Shown: positions 44,712-54,858 of the stretch, piece after piece | Numbering within the stretch: position 1 is the first letter of the stretch | How the letters are laid out: every line of letters starts with the position of its first letter | Source: Aquimarina megaterium XH134 | GTDB lineage: Bacteria > Bacteroidota > Bacteroidia > Flavobacteriales > Flavobacteriaceae | Direction: 5' to 3' | Length of the DNA: 64,000 nucleotides | Assembly (NCBI RefSeq): GCF_000520975.1 | Contig: NZ_JACB01000006.1 | Span: 124,001 to 188,000, forward strand | Position numbers and translations under genes: made by a program | The notes under the pieces: generated by a model | The model's database searches: none | Told to the model about the DNA's origin: nothing | What the model saw: only the letters and a program-made list of their open reading frames with translations

Positions 44712-45314
44712 TTACGTAGTTTGTATTGTTTTAAGCTTATCATAAATCATTTTGAAACTTTCTAACGAATCCTCTGTATTCCATATTCCTCCTAAAACAC
44801 CTACTCCTTTAAATCCCAGATCAAATGTTGCTTGTAATGTGCTTTCATTAATTCCGCCCATCCCTATTACAAATTCATTTAGATCAGTAACATCAAATCC
44901 TTTTCCTGTATAACCAACTTTTGAAATTGAACTAAAAACAGGGCTTAATAACACATACTCAAAAGTAGCCGGGCAATTTTTTATATCCTCTTTAGAATGA
45001 AAAGAACTACTTACTTTATAGTCTTTTGTTTTATAATCATAAATATATTCTTCTAGTTTTTCTTCTAAATCCAATCGTGGTTGTTCCTGAATATGAATTC
45101 CTCTCAAATTAAATTCTTCACATAACTCATGAAATTGATGTATCATAATACGGTTGTGGTATTTTGTGTCAATTTGATTGAGCAAAACTCTGTATCCTTC
45201 AATATTCATAGTTGGTTTACGAAAATGTAATATTTCTAAACCATTATCGAATAGTGAATTGATTTTATCGGCTTCACTTTCTAATTCTTGTTCTGAGGTT
45301 AATATGATTAGCAT
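44712..45314 (-). CDS. ThiE/TenI-like protein
   Basis: A 200-residue TIM-barrel protein of the ThiE/TenI family (LIILTSEQELESEADKINSLFDNGLEILHFRKP and VLLSPVFSSISKVGYTGKG). The ThiE substrate-binding Asn and Asp positions are less well kept than in the second thiE of this operon, so it may be a TenI-type thiazole tautomerase or a diverged synthase. It starts 92 bases before the thiC stop in reading order (thiC first) and 17 bases before thiD. Confidence 0.83.
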   Translation of the reverse strand: MLIILTSEQELESEADKINSLFDNGLEILHFRKPTMNIEGYRVLLNQIDTKYHNRIMIHQFHELCEEFNLRGIHIQEQPRLDLEEKLEEYIYDYKTKDYKVSSSFHSKEDIKNCPATFEYVLLSPVFSSISKVGYTGKGFDVTDLNEFVIGMGGINESTLQATFDLGFKGVGVLGGIWNTEDSLESFKMIYDKLKTIQTT

Positions 45315-45406
45315 AGATTAAATATCAGGTTTTAGCTATCGGCCATTGGATATCAGTGATCAGGTATCAGTAATTCACTGAAAGCCTAACACCTTATACT
45401 TGAGAC
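45315..45406. repeat. Intergenic gap in the thi operon with CTGATACC-like motifs
   Basis: Between thiC and the TenI-like gene. It contains GATCAGGTATCAG (45359-45371) and TATCAGG near 45322, that is, the same core as the repeats around the four-helix gene, but no gene. It may be a solo copy or remnant of the same element. Confidence 0.4.
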
Positions 45407-47278
<1,872 letters not shown>

Positions 47279-47341
47279 TCAGGTTTTGATTATACCCTTT
47301 GCTGTTAGTTTTTCTTATGGTAATAATGATTTGTAATTAAC

Positions 47342-47542
47342 TTACCCTCCTTGAGTAGCTTTTATGATTACTATATCATCATCGTTTTCTATCATTGTTT
47401 GTTCCCATTCTTCTTTAGAAATGACTTTATTATTAATGGCAATAGCAATTCCGTTAGGAAGAATATCTAATTGCTCTAACAGTTTTTTAATTGAACTGTT
47501 TTCTGAAATTGATTGAGATTGATTGTTAACGTTTATGGTCAT
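47342..47542 (-). CDS. thiS: Sulfur carrier protein ThiS
   Basis: A 66-residue beta-grasp protein ending in QGG, the glycine pair that is adenylylated and thiocarboxylated to donate sulfur to the thiazole. Start at ATG 47542 (MTINVNNQSQ); the frame is open 21 codons further but that stretch is leader RNA. It is first in the operon, directly after the TPP riboswitch. The ThiF enzyme that activates it was not found in this window. Confidence 0.93.
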   Translation of the reverse strand: MTINVNNQSQSISENSSIKKLLEQLDILPNGIAIAINNKVISKEEWEQTMIENDDDIVIIKATQGG

Positions 47543-47593
47543 TTTTTTATATATTAATTCCATAAACTTTAGGTCGTAATTGCCTAAATAGAG

Positions 47594-47622
47594 AAGAAAA
47601 ATCACACGTATAAAAATGTGAT
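47594..47622 (-). terminator. Expression-platform hairpin after the thiS TPP riboswitch
   Basis: Minus strand: ATCACA, a ten-base loop, TGTGATTTTTC. This short stem followed by T5 lies just after the aptamer, where a TPP-bound riboswitch would stop transcription. The stem is only six bases, so its strength is doubtful. Confidence 0.45.
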
Positions 47623-47627
47623 ATTTA

Positions 47628-47711
47628 CTTTTCCCTTCGTCGGTACTAACCGCATCAGGTTCAAAGGGTATTTCTCAGACCTAACCTAAGTTAAGGACAC
47701 CCCTAAAGTTT
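47628..47711 (-). promoter_or_regulatory. TPP riboswitch (THI element) of the thi operon
   Basis: On the minus strand: AGGGGTGTCCT, then CTGAGAAATACCCTTTGAAC, CTGATGCGGTTAGTACC and GAAGGGAA. These are the conserved blocks of the thi-box in the right order and spacing: the GGGGTG 5' strand, CUGAGA, ACCCUUUGAACCUGAU and the closing GGGAA. It precedes thiS and should reduce expression of the operon when thiamine pyrophosphate is abundant. Confidence 0.95.
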
Positions 47712-47737
47712 ATGTTATAAAAGTAATAAAACTTATA

Positions 47738-47775
47738 CAAAAAAGAAGGTTAAAGCCAAGTTTTAACCTCCTCTT
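47738..47775 (-). terminator. Terminator of the TPP-controlled TonB receptor gene
   Basis: Minus strand: AGGAGGTTAAA, a loop, TTTAACCTTCTTTTTTG. It starts a few bases after the receptor stop and separates it from the thiS riboswitch. Confidence 0.7.
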
Positions 47776-47777
47776 AT

Positions 47778-49997
47778 TTAAAATTTTAATGTTGCTCCAA
47801 GTAAAAAATTAATCCCTGCCTGCGGATAAAAACCTGCTCCTTCGATGGTAGTCACCGTACCTGGATTAGAAAAATCATCATCAAATGTAAAAAAGTATCC
47901 ATTAGACACATATTCCTCATCAAAGACATTATTAACCAACCCTGTTAATACTATTGATTTAAAAACAGGAATATTCTTTATTTCATATACCACATTAAGG
48001 TCATTTATAAAGAAGCTATCAAGTTTCGAAACTTCACTATCAATATTACCCATGTATTGCTCTCCTACAAACTTAGACAGCAATCCTAATTGAAGGTTTT
48101 TTATAGGACGATACATAAACATATTACCTGCTACAATATTAGGAGAATATGAGATGTTTGTATCTCCCAAATTGACGAAACTACCATCTCTAGAGGTTAT
48201 AAAATCTTTATTTTTATTCGTACTTAATGAAACATTGGGTTTAATTACAAATTGATCAGAAAGCGTGATATCCGCATCTATTTCGATTCCCAAACGATAA
48301 CTTTCTCCACTAGTTGCTCTAATTGGTGCACCTACATCATCTAATGCTCCTGTTAGTACCAATTGATCTCTATACCACATATAATAAAGGTTGGTATTTA
48401 CTATTATTTTGTTTTTTGCTAATCGCCACCCTAGCTCAATATCATTAAGCCTCTCTGCTGTATCTATACCATTTTCAAAGTCATCTCTTCTTGGTTCCCT
48501 ATTGGCTCTGGCATAAGATACATATAGATGATTTGCATCATTTACATGAAAGGTTGCTCCCATTTTTGGGTTAAAGAATGCGTAGTTTTTATCTACTTGA
48601 AGCGCAACTCTTTTTGAAGTTAACCCCGAGGTTTTATAATTTACAAAACGTCCTTGCAAGTCTAAAAATGCACTCCACTTATCATTAATTCTATAGGTGG
48701 TTTTACCAAAAACAGAGTACTCGGTTTTCTTTCCATTTCCAAAATAGTATTTGTCTCCGCTCTGAAAACCGATAGGGTTCTCTGTCCAAATAATTTCACC
48801 AAAATGATCTCCGTCGTAATAACTATAGAATCCACCAAAATCGATATCGAGGTTATTATCTTTATAATTCACACTAGCATTTGCAACGTAAAAATCGTTC
48901 TGCAACCATCTCTTGCGAAGGTAATCGGTTTGCGTAATTTCTTCTCCATTAACAGTAACAGGGTTTACTCCTAAAAACGCCAAAGTAGCCTGATCAGAAA
49001 ATAATACATTACTATAATGCCACTCATCTACATATTGCTCAAAGAATCCTCGACCATATGTATAATTTAAGCCTAAATTTGTAGACCAGTTATTGTTATA
49101 CTTTTGATTCCAATGCAATTGGTAATGATCTTGTTTATAATTATCTACTTCATTCTCATAAAATCCTTGAAGATTTCCTTCGGCATCATATTGAAATCCT
49201 ATTGGATTAAATCGTCTGTCATTTTCTAAAGTAGTCTTATCAATACCATTCCACGATTGATATGTAATTTCATGTCCACCAAAAGTAATTGCTTTTATTA
49301 AAGTGTTATCGTTTACATAAGATCCTTGTACGAAATACGATTTTAAATCTGAAGAAGCGCGGTCGACATAACCATCTGATGCAATAGCAGATAAACGACC
49401 TGCTATTTCTATCTTTTCATTAATTAACCCTGTACTAAATTTCAGGTTATGCTTTCTGGTTCCGAAGGATCCTACAGTATTCGAAATTTCTGCATTAGCT
49501 TTTTCAGAAACAGCATCTGTTAATAGGTTTAAACTTGCGCCAAAAGCTCCCGAACCATTAGTTGAAGTTCCTACTCCACGCTGAAGTTGAAGATTTTCGA
49601 CAGAAGATGCAAAATCCGGAAGGTTTACCCAAAAAGTACCCTGACTCTCTGCATCATTAAAAGGTATCCCATTTAATGTAACATTTACTCTTGATGCATC
49701 GCTACCTCTTACTCTAATATATGTATACCCAACTCCAGTTCCTGCATCAGAAGTCGTAACGACTCCTGGTAAATAATTTAATAAAATTGGAATATCCTGA
49801 CCTAGATTGCGTGTCGCCAGTTCCTCTTTAGACAAATTAGAATGGGTGATAGGTGAATCTGCTTCTACTCGTACAGATTTTACTAAAACCTCATCTAGTT
49901 TTTCTATCTTGGTTTGAGTAGAGTCTGTTGATTTCTCCTGAGCCGTAAGGTTAATGCTCAACAATAAGAGTGTAAGATATAATAATACGTTTTTCAT
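47778..49997 (-). CDS. TonB-dependent receptor, TPP-riboswitch controlled (probable thiamine importer)
   Basis: A 739-residue outer-membrane beta-barrel with a signal peptide (AQ cleavage near residue 20), a plug domain (LPGVVTTSDAGTGVGYTYIRVRGSDASRVNVTLNGIPFNDAESQGTFWVNLPDF, about residues 77-130) and a C-terminus ending in an aromatic (LGATLKF). Bacteroidota genomes commonly have a thiamine-related receptor of this kind behind a TPP riboswitch, and one lies upstream here at 50168-50249. It probably imports thiamine or precursors, powered by TonB. The substrate is inferred from the riboswitch and the thi neighbours. Confidence 0.9.
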   Translation of the reverse strand: MKNVLLYLTLLLLSINLTAQEKSTDSTQTKIEKLDEVLVKSVRVEADSPITHSNLSKEELATRNLGQDIPILLNYLPGVVTTSDAGTGVGYTYIRVRGSDASRVNVTLNGIPFNDAESQGTFWVNLPDFASSVENLQLQRGVGTSTNGSGAFGASLNLLTDAVSEKANAEISNTVGSFGTRKHNLKFSTGLINEKIEIAGRLSAIASDGYVDRASSDLKSYFVQGSYVNDNTLIKAITFGGHEITYQSWNGIDKTTLENDRRFNPIGFQYDAEGNLQGFYENEVDNYKQDHYQLHWNQKYNNNWSTNLGLNYTYGRGFFEQYVDEWHYSNVLFSDQATLAFLGVNPVTVNGEEITQTDYLRKRWLQNDFYVANASVNYKDNNLDIDFGGFYSYYDGDHFGEIIWTENPIGFQSGDKYYFGNGKKTEYSVFGKTTYRINDKWSAFLDLQGRFVNYKTSGLTSKRVALQVDKNYAFFNPKMGATFHVNDANHLYVSYARANREPRRDDFENGIDTAERLNDIELGWRLAKNKIIVNTNLYYMWYRDQLVLTGALDDVGAPIRATSGESYRLGIEIDADITLSDQFVIKPNVSLSTNKNKDFITSRDGSFVNLGDTNISYSPNIVAGNMFMYRPIKNLQLGLLSKFVGEQYMGNIDSEVSKLDSFFINDLNVVYEIKNIPVFKSIVLTGLVNNVFDEEYVSNGYFFTFDDDFSNPGTVTTIEGAGFYPQAGINFLLGATLKF

Positions 49998-50167
49998 CCG
50001 TAAACATTCATTACGAATAAAAGGGGTTATTATTCTGTTATAAAATTAGTACTTAAAAAAAGCCTGATACCATTAAGAACACACATTTTACCTAACGTTT
50101 TGGTATTTTCTTATATGTCATCTTGCTTATCACAAAAGAGGCACATCGCACCTTTTTTGGTTCCACA

Positions 50168-50249
50168 GTCCCTTGGCAACATTACTCGCCCAGGTTCATC
50201 GGGTATGATCTCAGCCTTTTACGTTTAAAACTTAAAAAGCACCCCTTTG
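50168..50249 (-). promoter_or_regulatory. TPP riboswitch of the TonB-dependent receptor
   Basis: Minus strand: AAGGGGTGCTTT, GGCTGAGATCATACCCGATG, AACCTGGGCGAGTAATG, GCCAAGGGA. These are the thi-box blocks (GGGGTG, GGCTGAGA, ACCCGATGAACCTG, AAGGGA) in order. The leader extends 170 bases further to the receptor start. A weak hairpin at about 50139-50160 could be its expression platform. Confidence 0.94.
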
Positions 50250-50260
50250 AGATTTTGGCG

Positions 50261-50268
50261 CAAAAATA
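50261..50268 (-). promoter_or_regulatory. Bacteroidota -7 promoter box of the TPP-controlled receptor
   Basis: Minus strand reads TATTTTTG, matching TAnnTTTG, 12 bases upstream of the first riboswitch block, so transcription would begin just before the aptamer. Confidence 0.55.
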
Positions 50269-50305
50269 CTGTGTTTTATTGATTTATTGTACATTTATTT
50301 GATGT

Positions 50306-50321
50306 AATGTAGAATCTATAC
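50306..50321. promoter_or_regulatory. Possible regulator-binding motif upstream of the hybrid kinase
   Basis: AATGTAGAATCTATAC, 14 of 16 bases identical to AATGTAGAATCCACAC at 54801-54816, the dyad region before the PepSY-like gene. It lies 46 bases before the hybrid kinase ATG. Confidence 0.35.
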
Positions 50322-50366
50322 TAAAACAAAGCAATGCTTTAGGGTTTTTGAAGTTATAAAAGGGTT

Positions 50367-52799
50367 ATGAAGAATACGAAAAGATCGGTTACTTTTAAAA
50401 TTATTGCAGGCTATCTACTTGCGGGTTTACTTGCCGTAACTGCATTTTGGGTTATCTACCAGCAATTAGGCAATTATACTCAAATCACCGAAATCAAAAA
50501 TCAAAATAATGAAAAACTCTTTCTTGTTGGTGAAACGATAACAGGACTATATGAGGCTGAAAGCTTAACAAGAAATATCATTCAAACTTCTGATGTTAAA
50601 AAGTTTATTACTTATAAAGCTAAAATAGATACTATCTTAAAAACGATTAATCAGGTTTCTGAAATATCTGATGACACCCTACAAACCCGAAAAATCGATA
50701 GTATTAAACATCTTATTGATAGTAAAAATAAAAACCTCGAAGAGCTTATTAAAGTTTATGAGCAGCGAAAACAAAAAGGGTTATACGAGACTGCTATTGA
50801 TGAACTGGAAAAAGTAAACAAAAGCTTTGGTGGATATACCAAATACGATATCCGATTTAAAAAATATGATCCTCGTACAAGAAGGGCATTGATAAATATT
50901 CTAGAGTTAACCAAACAAGATAATGCAAAACGACTTACCAATCAGACAGTCGATTCATTAGCTACTTCTGTAAAACAAGTACTTGCTGAGCTTGAGCAAA
51001 AGGATAGAAAATATAGGCGTGAAATAACGCTAAAGGAGAACAATCTTCTCAAAAAAGATCAAATCATTACAAAACAGTTAAGGGATTTACTTGCTTCTAT
51101 TGAACGTAATGAAAGAAATGAATATTTTGCACGTCTAGAAGCTTCAAATCAGGTTTTAAATAATACTGCAGATATTATTGTAGTAATTGCAGCTATTAGT
51201 CTGCTAATAGCAATCATATTTCTGTTTTTGATTACTAAAGATGTTTCTAAAAGTCAAAAATACCGTAATGAACTCGAAGCCGAAAAAACATATACCGAAT
51301 CTCTTTTAAAAACACGGGAATCTTTGATTAACACGGTTACTCATGATCTCCGTTCTCCTTTAAATACGGTTATCGGATATTCGGATTTGTTAGAAAGAAC
51401 GGGGCTGGATAATAAGCAAAAACACTATCTGGACCATTTAAAAAAATCATCAGACTATATTCTTCACCTGGTAAATGACCTTCTTGATTTATCAAAACTT
51501 GAGGCCGGTCGAATGGTAATTGAAGAGCTTCCGTTTTCTCCACAAAAATTAATAGAAAATACAATTTCAAGTGTTATTCCTATAAATGACAAGAAAAATC
51601 TTGATATAAGGATTATAACAGATCCTCAATTAAAAAAACAATATTTAGGAGATCCTTTTAGAATAAAACAGGTATTGACAAATTTGGTAAATAATGCTTA
51701 TAAATTTACTAATGAAGGCTCTATAACAATTGATAGTAAGGTTATCGAAAATGGTTTGTCGGAAAAACAATTGGTTATATCTGTAATAGATACAGGAATC
51801 GGAATTACAAAAGAACAGCAGCATTACATTTTCGAAGAGTTTTCTCAAGGAGATGATAATACCGAGAAAAAGTATGGTGGTTTTGGTTTAGGGCTTGCTA
51901 TTACCAAAAAAATAATTAAACTCTTAAAAGGCAAAATCGAATTAGAGAGTGAACTTAATGTAGGTAGTAAATTTACATTTTATATTCCTTTTAAACAGTC
52001 TGGCACATTAATCCTAGAAGAGGAGTCAGAAGTCACAGAAATACAGAATTTTACAAATAAGAAGGTTTTGATCGTTGATGATGATCCTAGTCAATTAGCT
52101 CTAACTAGTGAGGTAGCTACATTAGCTGGTCTGACTTATGATATTTGTAAAAACGGTATTGAAGCGATTTCATTATTACAGACCAATACATACGATCTTG
52201 TGCTTACTGATATTCAAATGCCAAAAATGGGTGGTTTTGAACTTTTACAATCTATAAAAAGTAATGCAAATCAATCCACTATACCAGTTGTTGCATTATC
52301 TGGTAGAACAGATACTTCTTTTACAGAGTATCAAGAGGCCGGATTTGCTGCCAGCTTACGAAAACCATATGCCCCAAAGGAATTAATTGATCTTATTGCC
52401 AAGGTACTTAGTGTTGATTTAACCAATTATAATGGGACAACTCATAATGGCCTTAACCTATCTAATGAACAATATTCTCTTAATGATCTAATGCTTTTTG
52501 CGCAAGGTGATTCTGATTCTTTATATGCAATTCTAGATACATTTTATGAAAGTACTATTGACAATGTTAAAGAACTAAAAATGACAATAAGAAAAAAAGA
52601 CATCTATCATATTAAAAAGATTGCTCACAAAATGCTTCCTATGTTTAAACAGATCAAAGCAAAAGAAGTAGTACCTATTCTAGAAAAGCTAGAACATCCG
52701 GATCAATATCACCTTAATAAAAAAGCGATATTAAATCTAACAAATGATGGTATCGAAAAAATTGAAGATTTAATTGATAAATTAAAAGTAGAAAATTAA
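50367..52799 (+). CDS. Hybrid sensor histidine kinase with receiver and HPt domains
   Basis: An 810-residue membrane protein. First membrane helix about 11-32, a long periplasmic coiled-coil-like sensor to about 268, second helix about 270-290. The phosphorylated His326 is in NTVTHDLRSPLNTVIGYSDLL; the ATPase domain follows with VNNAYKFTNEG and GGFGLGLAITKKI. A receiver domain (about 565-680) has Asp615 in LVLTDIQMP, and an HPt domain ends the protein with His754 in IAHKMLP. This makes a complete phosphorelay in one chain. The response regulator is convergent and overlaps by 4 bases. Confidence 0.94.
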   Translation: MKNTKRSVTFKIIAGYLLAGLLAVTAFWVIYQQLGNYTQITEIKNQNNEKLFLVGETITGLYEAESLTRNIIQTSDVKKFITYKAKIDTILKTINQVSEISDDTLQTRKIDSIKHLIDSKNKNLEELIKVYEQRKQKGLYETAIDELEKVNKSFGGYTKYDIRFKKYDPRTRRALINILELTKQDNAKRLTNQTVDSLATSVKQVLAELEQKDRKYRREITLKENNLLKKDQIITKQLRDLLASIERNERNEYFARLEASNQVLNNTADIIVVIAAISLLIAIIFLFLITKDVSKSQKYRNELEAEKTYTESLLKTRESLINTVTHDLRSPLNTVIGYSDLLERTGLDNKQKHYLDHLKKSSDYILHLVNDLLDLSKLEAGRMVIEELPFSPQKLIENTISSVIPINDKKNLDIRIITDPQLKKQYLGDPFRIKQVLTNLVNNAYKFTNEGSITIDSKVIENGLSEKQLVISVIDTGIGITKEQQHYIFEEFSQGDDNTEKKYGGFGLGLAITKKIIKLLKGKIELESELNVGSKFTFYIPFKQSGTLILEEESEVTEIQNFTNKKVLIVDDDPSQLALTSEVATLAGLTYDICKNGIEAISLLQTNTYDLVLTDIQMPKMGGFELLQSIKSNANQSTIPVVALSGRTDTSFTEYQEAGFAASLRKPYAPKELIDLIAKVLSVDLTNYNGTTHNGLNLSNEQYSLNDLMLFAQGDSDSLYAILDTFYESTIDNVKELKMTIRKKDIYHIKKIAHKMLPMFKQIKAKEVVPILEKLEHPDQYHLNKKAILNLTNDGIEKIEDLIDKLKVEN

Positions 52800-54157
52800 A
52801 GACTAATATCGTACTGTTTTAATTTATTGTACAGTGTTTTTCGATCTATCAAAAGCATTCTGGCGGCTTTAGCTTTATTTCCATTTGCTTTTTCTAGCGC
52901 ATCAAGAATCAATTCCTGTTCATTTTGGTTTTTAAACAATCCATAAGTTTGTTTTGCATTATGAGGAGCATATGCTATATCATTTGGTAATACATCTAAT
53001 GTAATCATATCACTTTGAGAAAGAAGAACAGATCGTTTTACCATATTTCTTAATTCTCTTAAGTTACCAGGCCAATTGTATTTTTTAAATGCTTCCAATA
53101 CTTCATCAGTGAATCCAACTACATGTTTTTCTAATTCGATATTTGATTCTTCGAGAAAGTGATTTGCAAAAAGCATCAGATCTTCAATTCTATCTCGCAA
53201 AGGCGGTACCTTAATAGAAAATTCATTTAATCTATGATACAAATCTTCTCGAAAATCCCCTTCCTTTACGGCATGACTAAGATCTTCATTAGTAGCGACT
53301 ATTACTCTAATATCTACTTCTATTTCTTTATTACTACCTACTGGCTTGATTTTTCGTTCCTGAAGTGCTCTTAACAATTGAACTTGTAGCTCATAACTTA
53401 GATTACCTATTTCATCTAAAAATAATGTTCCTTTATTTGCAGCCTCAAAATGTCCCACTTTATCATTTACTGCCCCGGTAAAGGACCCTTTTATATGCCC
53501 AAAAAACTCACTAGAAGCTATTTCTTTAGGAATAGCTCCGCAATCTACCGCAACAAATGGTTTATCTGCTCGCTTACTTGCTTTATGAATACTGCTGGCC
53601 ACGTATTCTTTACCTGTACCACTATCTCCTATTACTAAAACAGACATGCGTGTAGGAGCTACCAGAGCGACATATTCATTTAGTTTTTTGGAAGCATCAC
53701 TAACTCCACGAACAAAAGAATCATTAGCCCTTTTTGGTATTTTAGGCTGTATTACATTAGTTTCCTTTTCTTTAACCGTTTTGTCTGATATAAATCCTTG
53801 TTTATTTAATGCTTTTTCTATAGTATGCAGTATAGTATCTGGATTAAATGGTTTTGAAACATAGTCAAAAGCTCCTTGTTTAATAGCACTAACAGCCATA
53901 TTGATTTCGGCATAACCCGTCATAATAATTACTTGAGTATCCGAGCTATGTTTTAAAATTTCGGCTAATAAGGTAATACCATCACTATCGGGTAATCTCA
54001 CATCAGAAAGTACAACATCAAAAGTTTCTTTCTTTATTTTTTGAATAGCTTCATTACCAGAAAATGCTGTAAAGACCTTATATTCCTTTTTTTGTAAAAA
54101 GGTCTTAAGCATTGTACAAAAAGCCACATCATCTTCTACGATAAGTATCTTAGACAT
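52796..54157 (-). CDS. Sigma-54-dependent response regulator (NtrC family)
   Basis: A 453-residue activator. The receiver domain has Asp52 in VVLSDVRLP; the AAA+ domain shows a Walker A variant GDSGTGKE, the Walker B region GTLFLDEIGNLS and GSFTGA (a GAFTGA variant that contacts sigma-54). The C-terminal Fis-type helix-turn-helix reads ANGNKAKAARMLLIDRKTLYNKLKQY. It activates RpoN promoters. It is convergent with the hybrid kinase, the probable partner. A candidate sigma-54 target is the next gene upstream (54328-54663). Confidence 0.94.
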   Translation of the reverse strand: MSKILIVEDDVAFCTMLKTFLQKKEYKVFTAFSGNEAIQKIKKETFDVVLSDVRLPDSDGITLLAEILKHSSDTQVIIMTGYAEINMAVSAIKQGAFDYVSKPFNPDTILHTIEKALNKQGFISDKTVKEKETNVIQPKIPKRANDSFVRGVSDASKKLNEYVALVAPTRMSVLVIGDSGTGKEYVASSIHKASKRADKPFVAVDCGAIPKEIASSEFFGHIKGSFTGAVNDKVGHFEAANKGTLFLDEIGNLSYELQVQLLRALQERKIKPVGSNKEIEVDIRVIVATNEDLSHAVKEGDFREDLYHRLNEFSIKVPPLRDRIEDLMLFANHFLEESNIELEKHVVGFTDEVLEAFKKYNWPGNLRELRNMVKRSVLLSQSDMITLDVLPNDIAYAPHNAKQTYGLFKNQNEQELILDALEKANGNKAKAARMLLIDRKTLYNKLKQYDISL

Positions 54158-54231
54158 ATTTAAAAATTTATTCCCTAAAAAAGCTATTGTATAAAATTAC
54201 GATTTAAAATACTTAGTTCGAATAAAAACAT

Positions 54232-54267
54232 AAAAAAAGAGACCCTTGGGATTGAGTCTCTTTTTTA
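54232..54267. terminator. Terminator between the response regulator and the PepSY-like gene
   Basis: AAAAAAGAGAC, a twelve-base loop, GTCTCTTTTTT. Symmetric A and T runs. It lies 60 bases after the stop of the PepSY-like gene and before the response regulator gene, so the two are separate units. Confidence 0.75.
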
Positions 54268-54327
54268 GCACTAAACAACTTTATATCGTCCTTGGTTGCA
54301 AAACGATATCCTTTTCTACCCCTAGAT

Positions 54328-54663
54328 TTAAGATTTATTGTCGTTTGGCTTTATCCATTCGCCATTAGCGCTTGCAAATACAACTTTTGTATTATCGTCT
54401 TTACTTTGCAGGATAATTTTATACGTATTATCCTTAGATATATATGCTTTTACAATCCTTAACTCTGCAAAATCTTTGGCAGCTGCTTCTTGAATTGATA
54501 ATGGCAATTCTACAATATTGATTTCAGTATATTCCTGCTGCTCATACTCATAGTCTCTAAACTCGAGATCATCACTAAGAACGGCTAATTCGTCCTGAGC
54601 AACAACACCCTGTGCCGAAAAGATACTTACTACAATCGCTACTATCATTGGTAACTTTTTCAT
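54328..54663 (-). CDS. Small secreted PepSY-like protein
   Basis: A 111-residue protein with a signal peptide (cleavage after VVAQ, about residue 23). The mature region LPLSIQEAAAKDFAELRIVKAYISKDNTYKIILQSKDDNTKVVFASANGEWI follows the LPxxV..A..xFP....A...Y.V.L pattern of periplasmic PepSY-like domains. Such small proteins are often targets of two-component systems. Upstream are a degenerate -24/-12 element and GTGTA/TACAC dyads, so the neighbouring NtrC-type regulator may control it. The family assignment is by weak similarity. Confidence 0.65.
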   Translation of the reverse strand: MKKLPMIVAIVVSIFSAQGVVAQDELAVLSDDLEFRDYEYEQQEYTEINIVELPLSIQEAAAKDFAELRIVKAYISKDNTYKIILQSKDDNTKVVFASANGEWIKPNDNKS

Positions 54664-54698
54664 TTTGGGTTACTGAATTATTTCTACAGTTAATAAAT

Positions 54699-54715
54699 AG
54701 TAATAATTGTTCCAA
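54699..54715 (-). promoter_or_regulatory. Candidate sigma-54 promoter (-24/-12) of the PepSY-like gene
   Basis: Minus strand reads TTGGAACAATTATTACT. Compared with TTGGCACGnnnnTTGCW it keeps the GG of the -24 box, the exact spacing and TTnCT of the -12 box; three key bases differ, including G to A in the -12 GC. The start of transcription would fall about 25 bases before the ATG at 54663. Confidence 0.4.
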
Positions 54716-54792
54716 AGATGTAATTACAAGCAAAAACAATTTAAACACCTGATTATCAATAAGTTGATATTTTTACATGTATAAATGTTTCG

Positions 54793-54839
54793 GTGTAGAA
54801 AATGTAGAATCCACACAAAAGTGTAGAAATGTTACACAC
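54793..54839. promoter_or_regulatory. Candidate upstream activator sites (GTGTA/TACAC dyads)
   Basis: GTGTAGAAATGTTACAC at 54821-54837 is a GTGTA-N7-TACAC dyad, and GTGTAGAA...CCACAC at 54793-54816 repeats the half-sites. They lie about 80-140 bases upstream of the candidate -24/-12 element, the usual distance for enhancer-binding proteins of the NtrC type. Confidence 0.5.
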
Positions 54840-54858
54840 TTTTTAAAAAGAGATTAAC

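Noticed and set aside
50101..50260. Cobalamin riboswitch upstream of the TonB-dependent receptor
   Set aside because: The blocks GGCTGAGA, ACCCGATGAACCTG and AAGGGA are those of the TPP riboswitch; the B12 box GCCACTG is absent.
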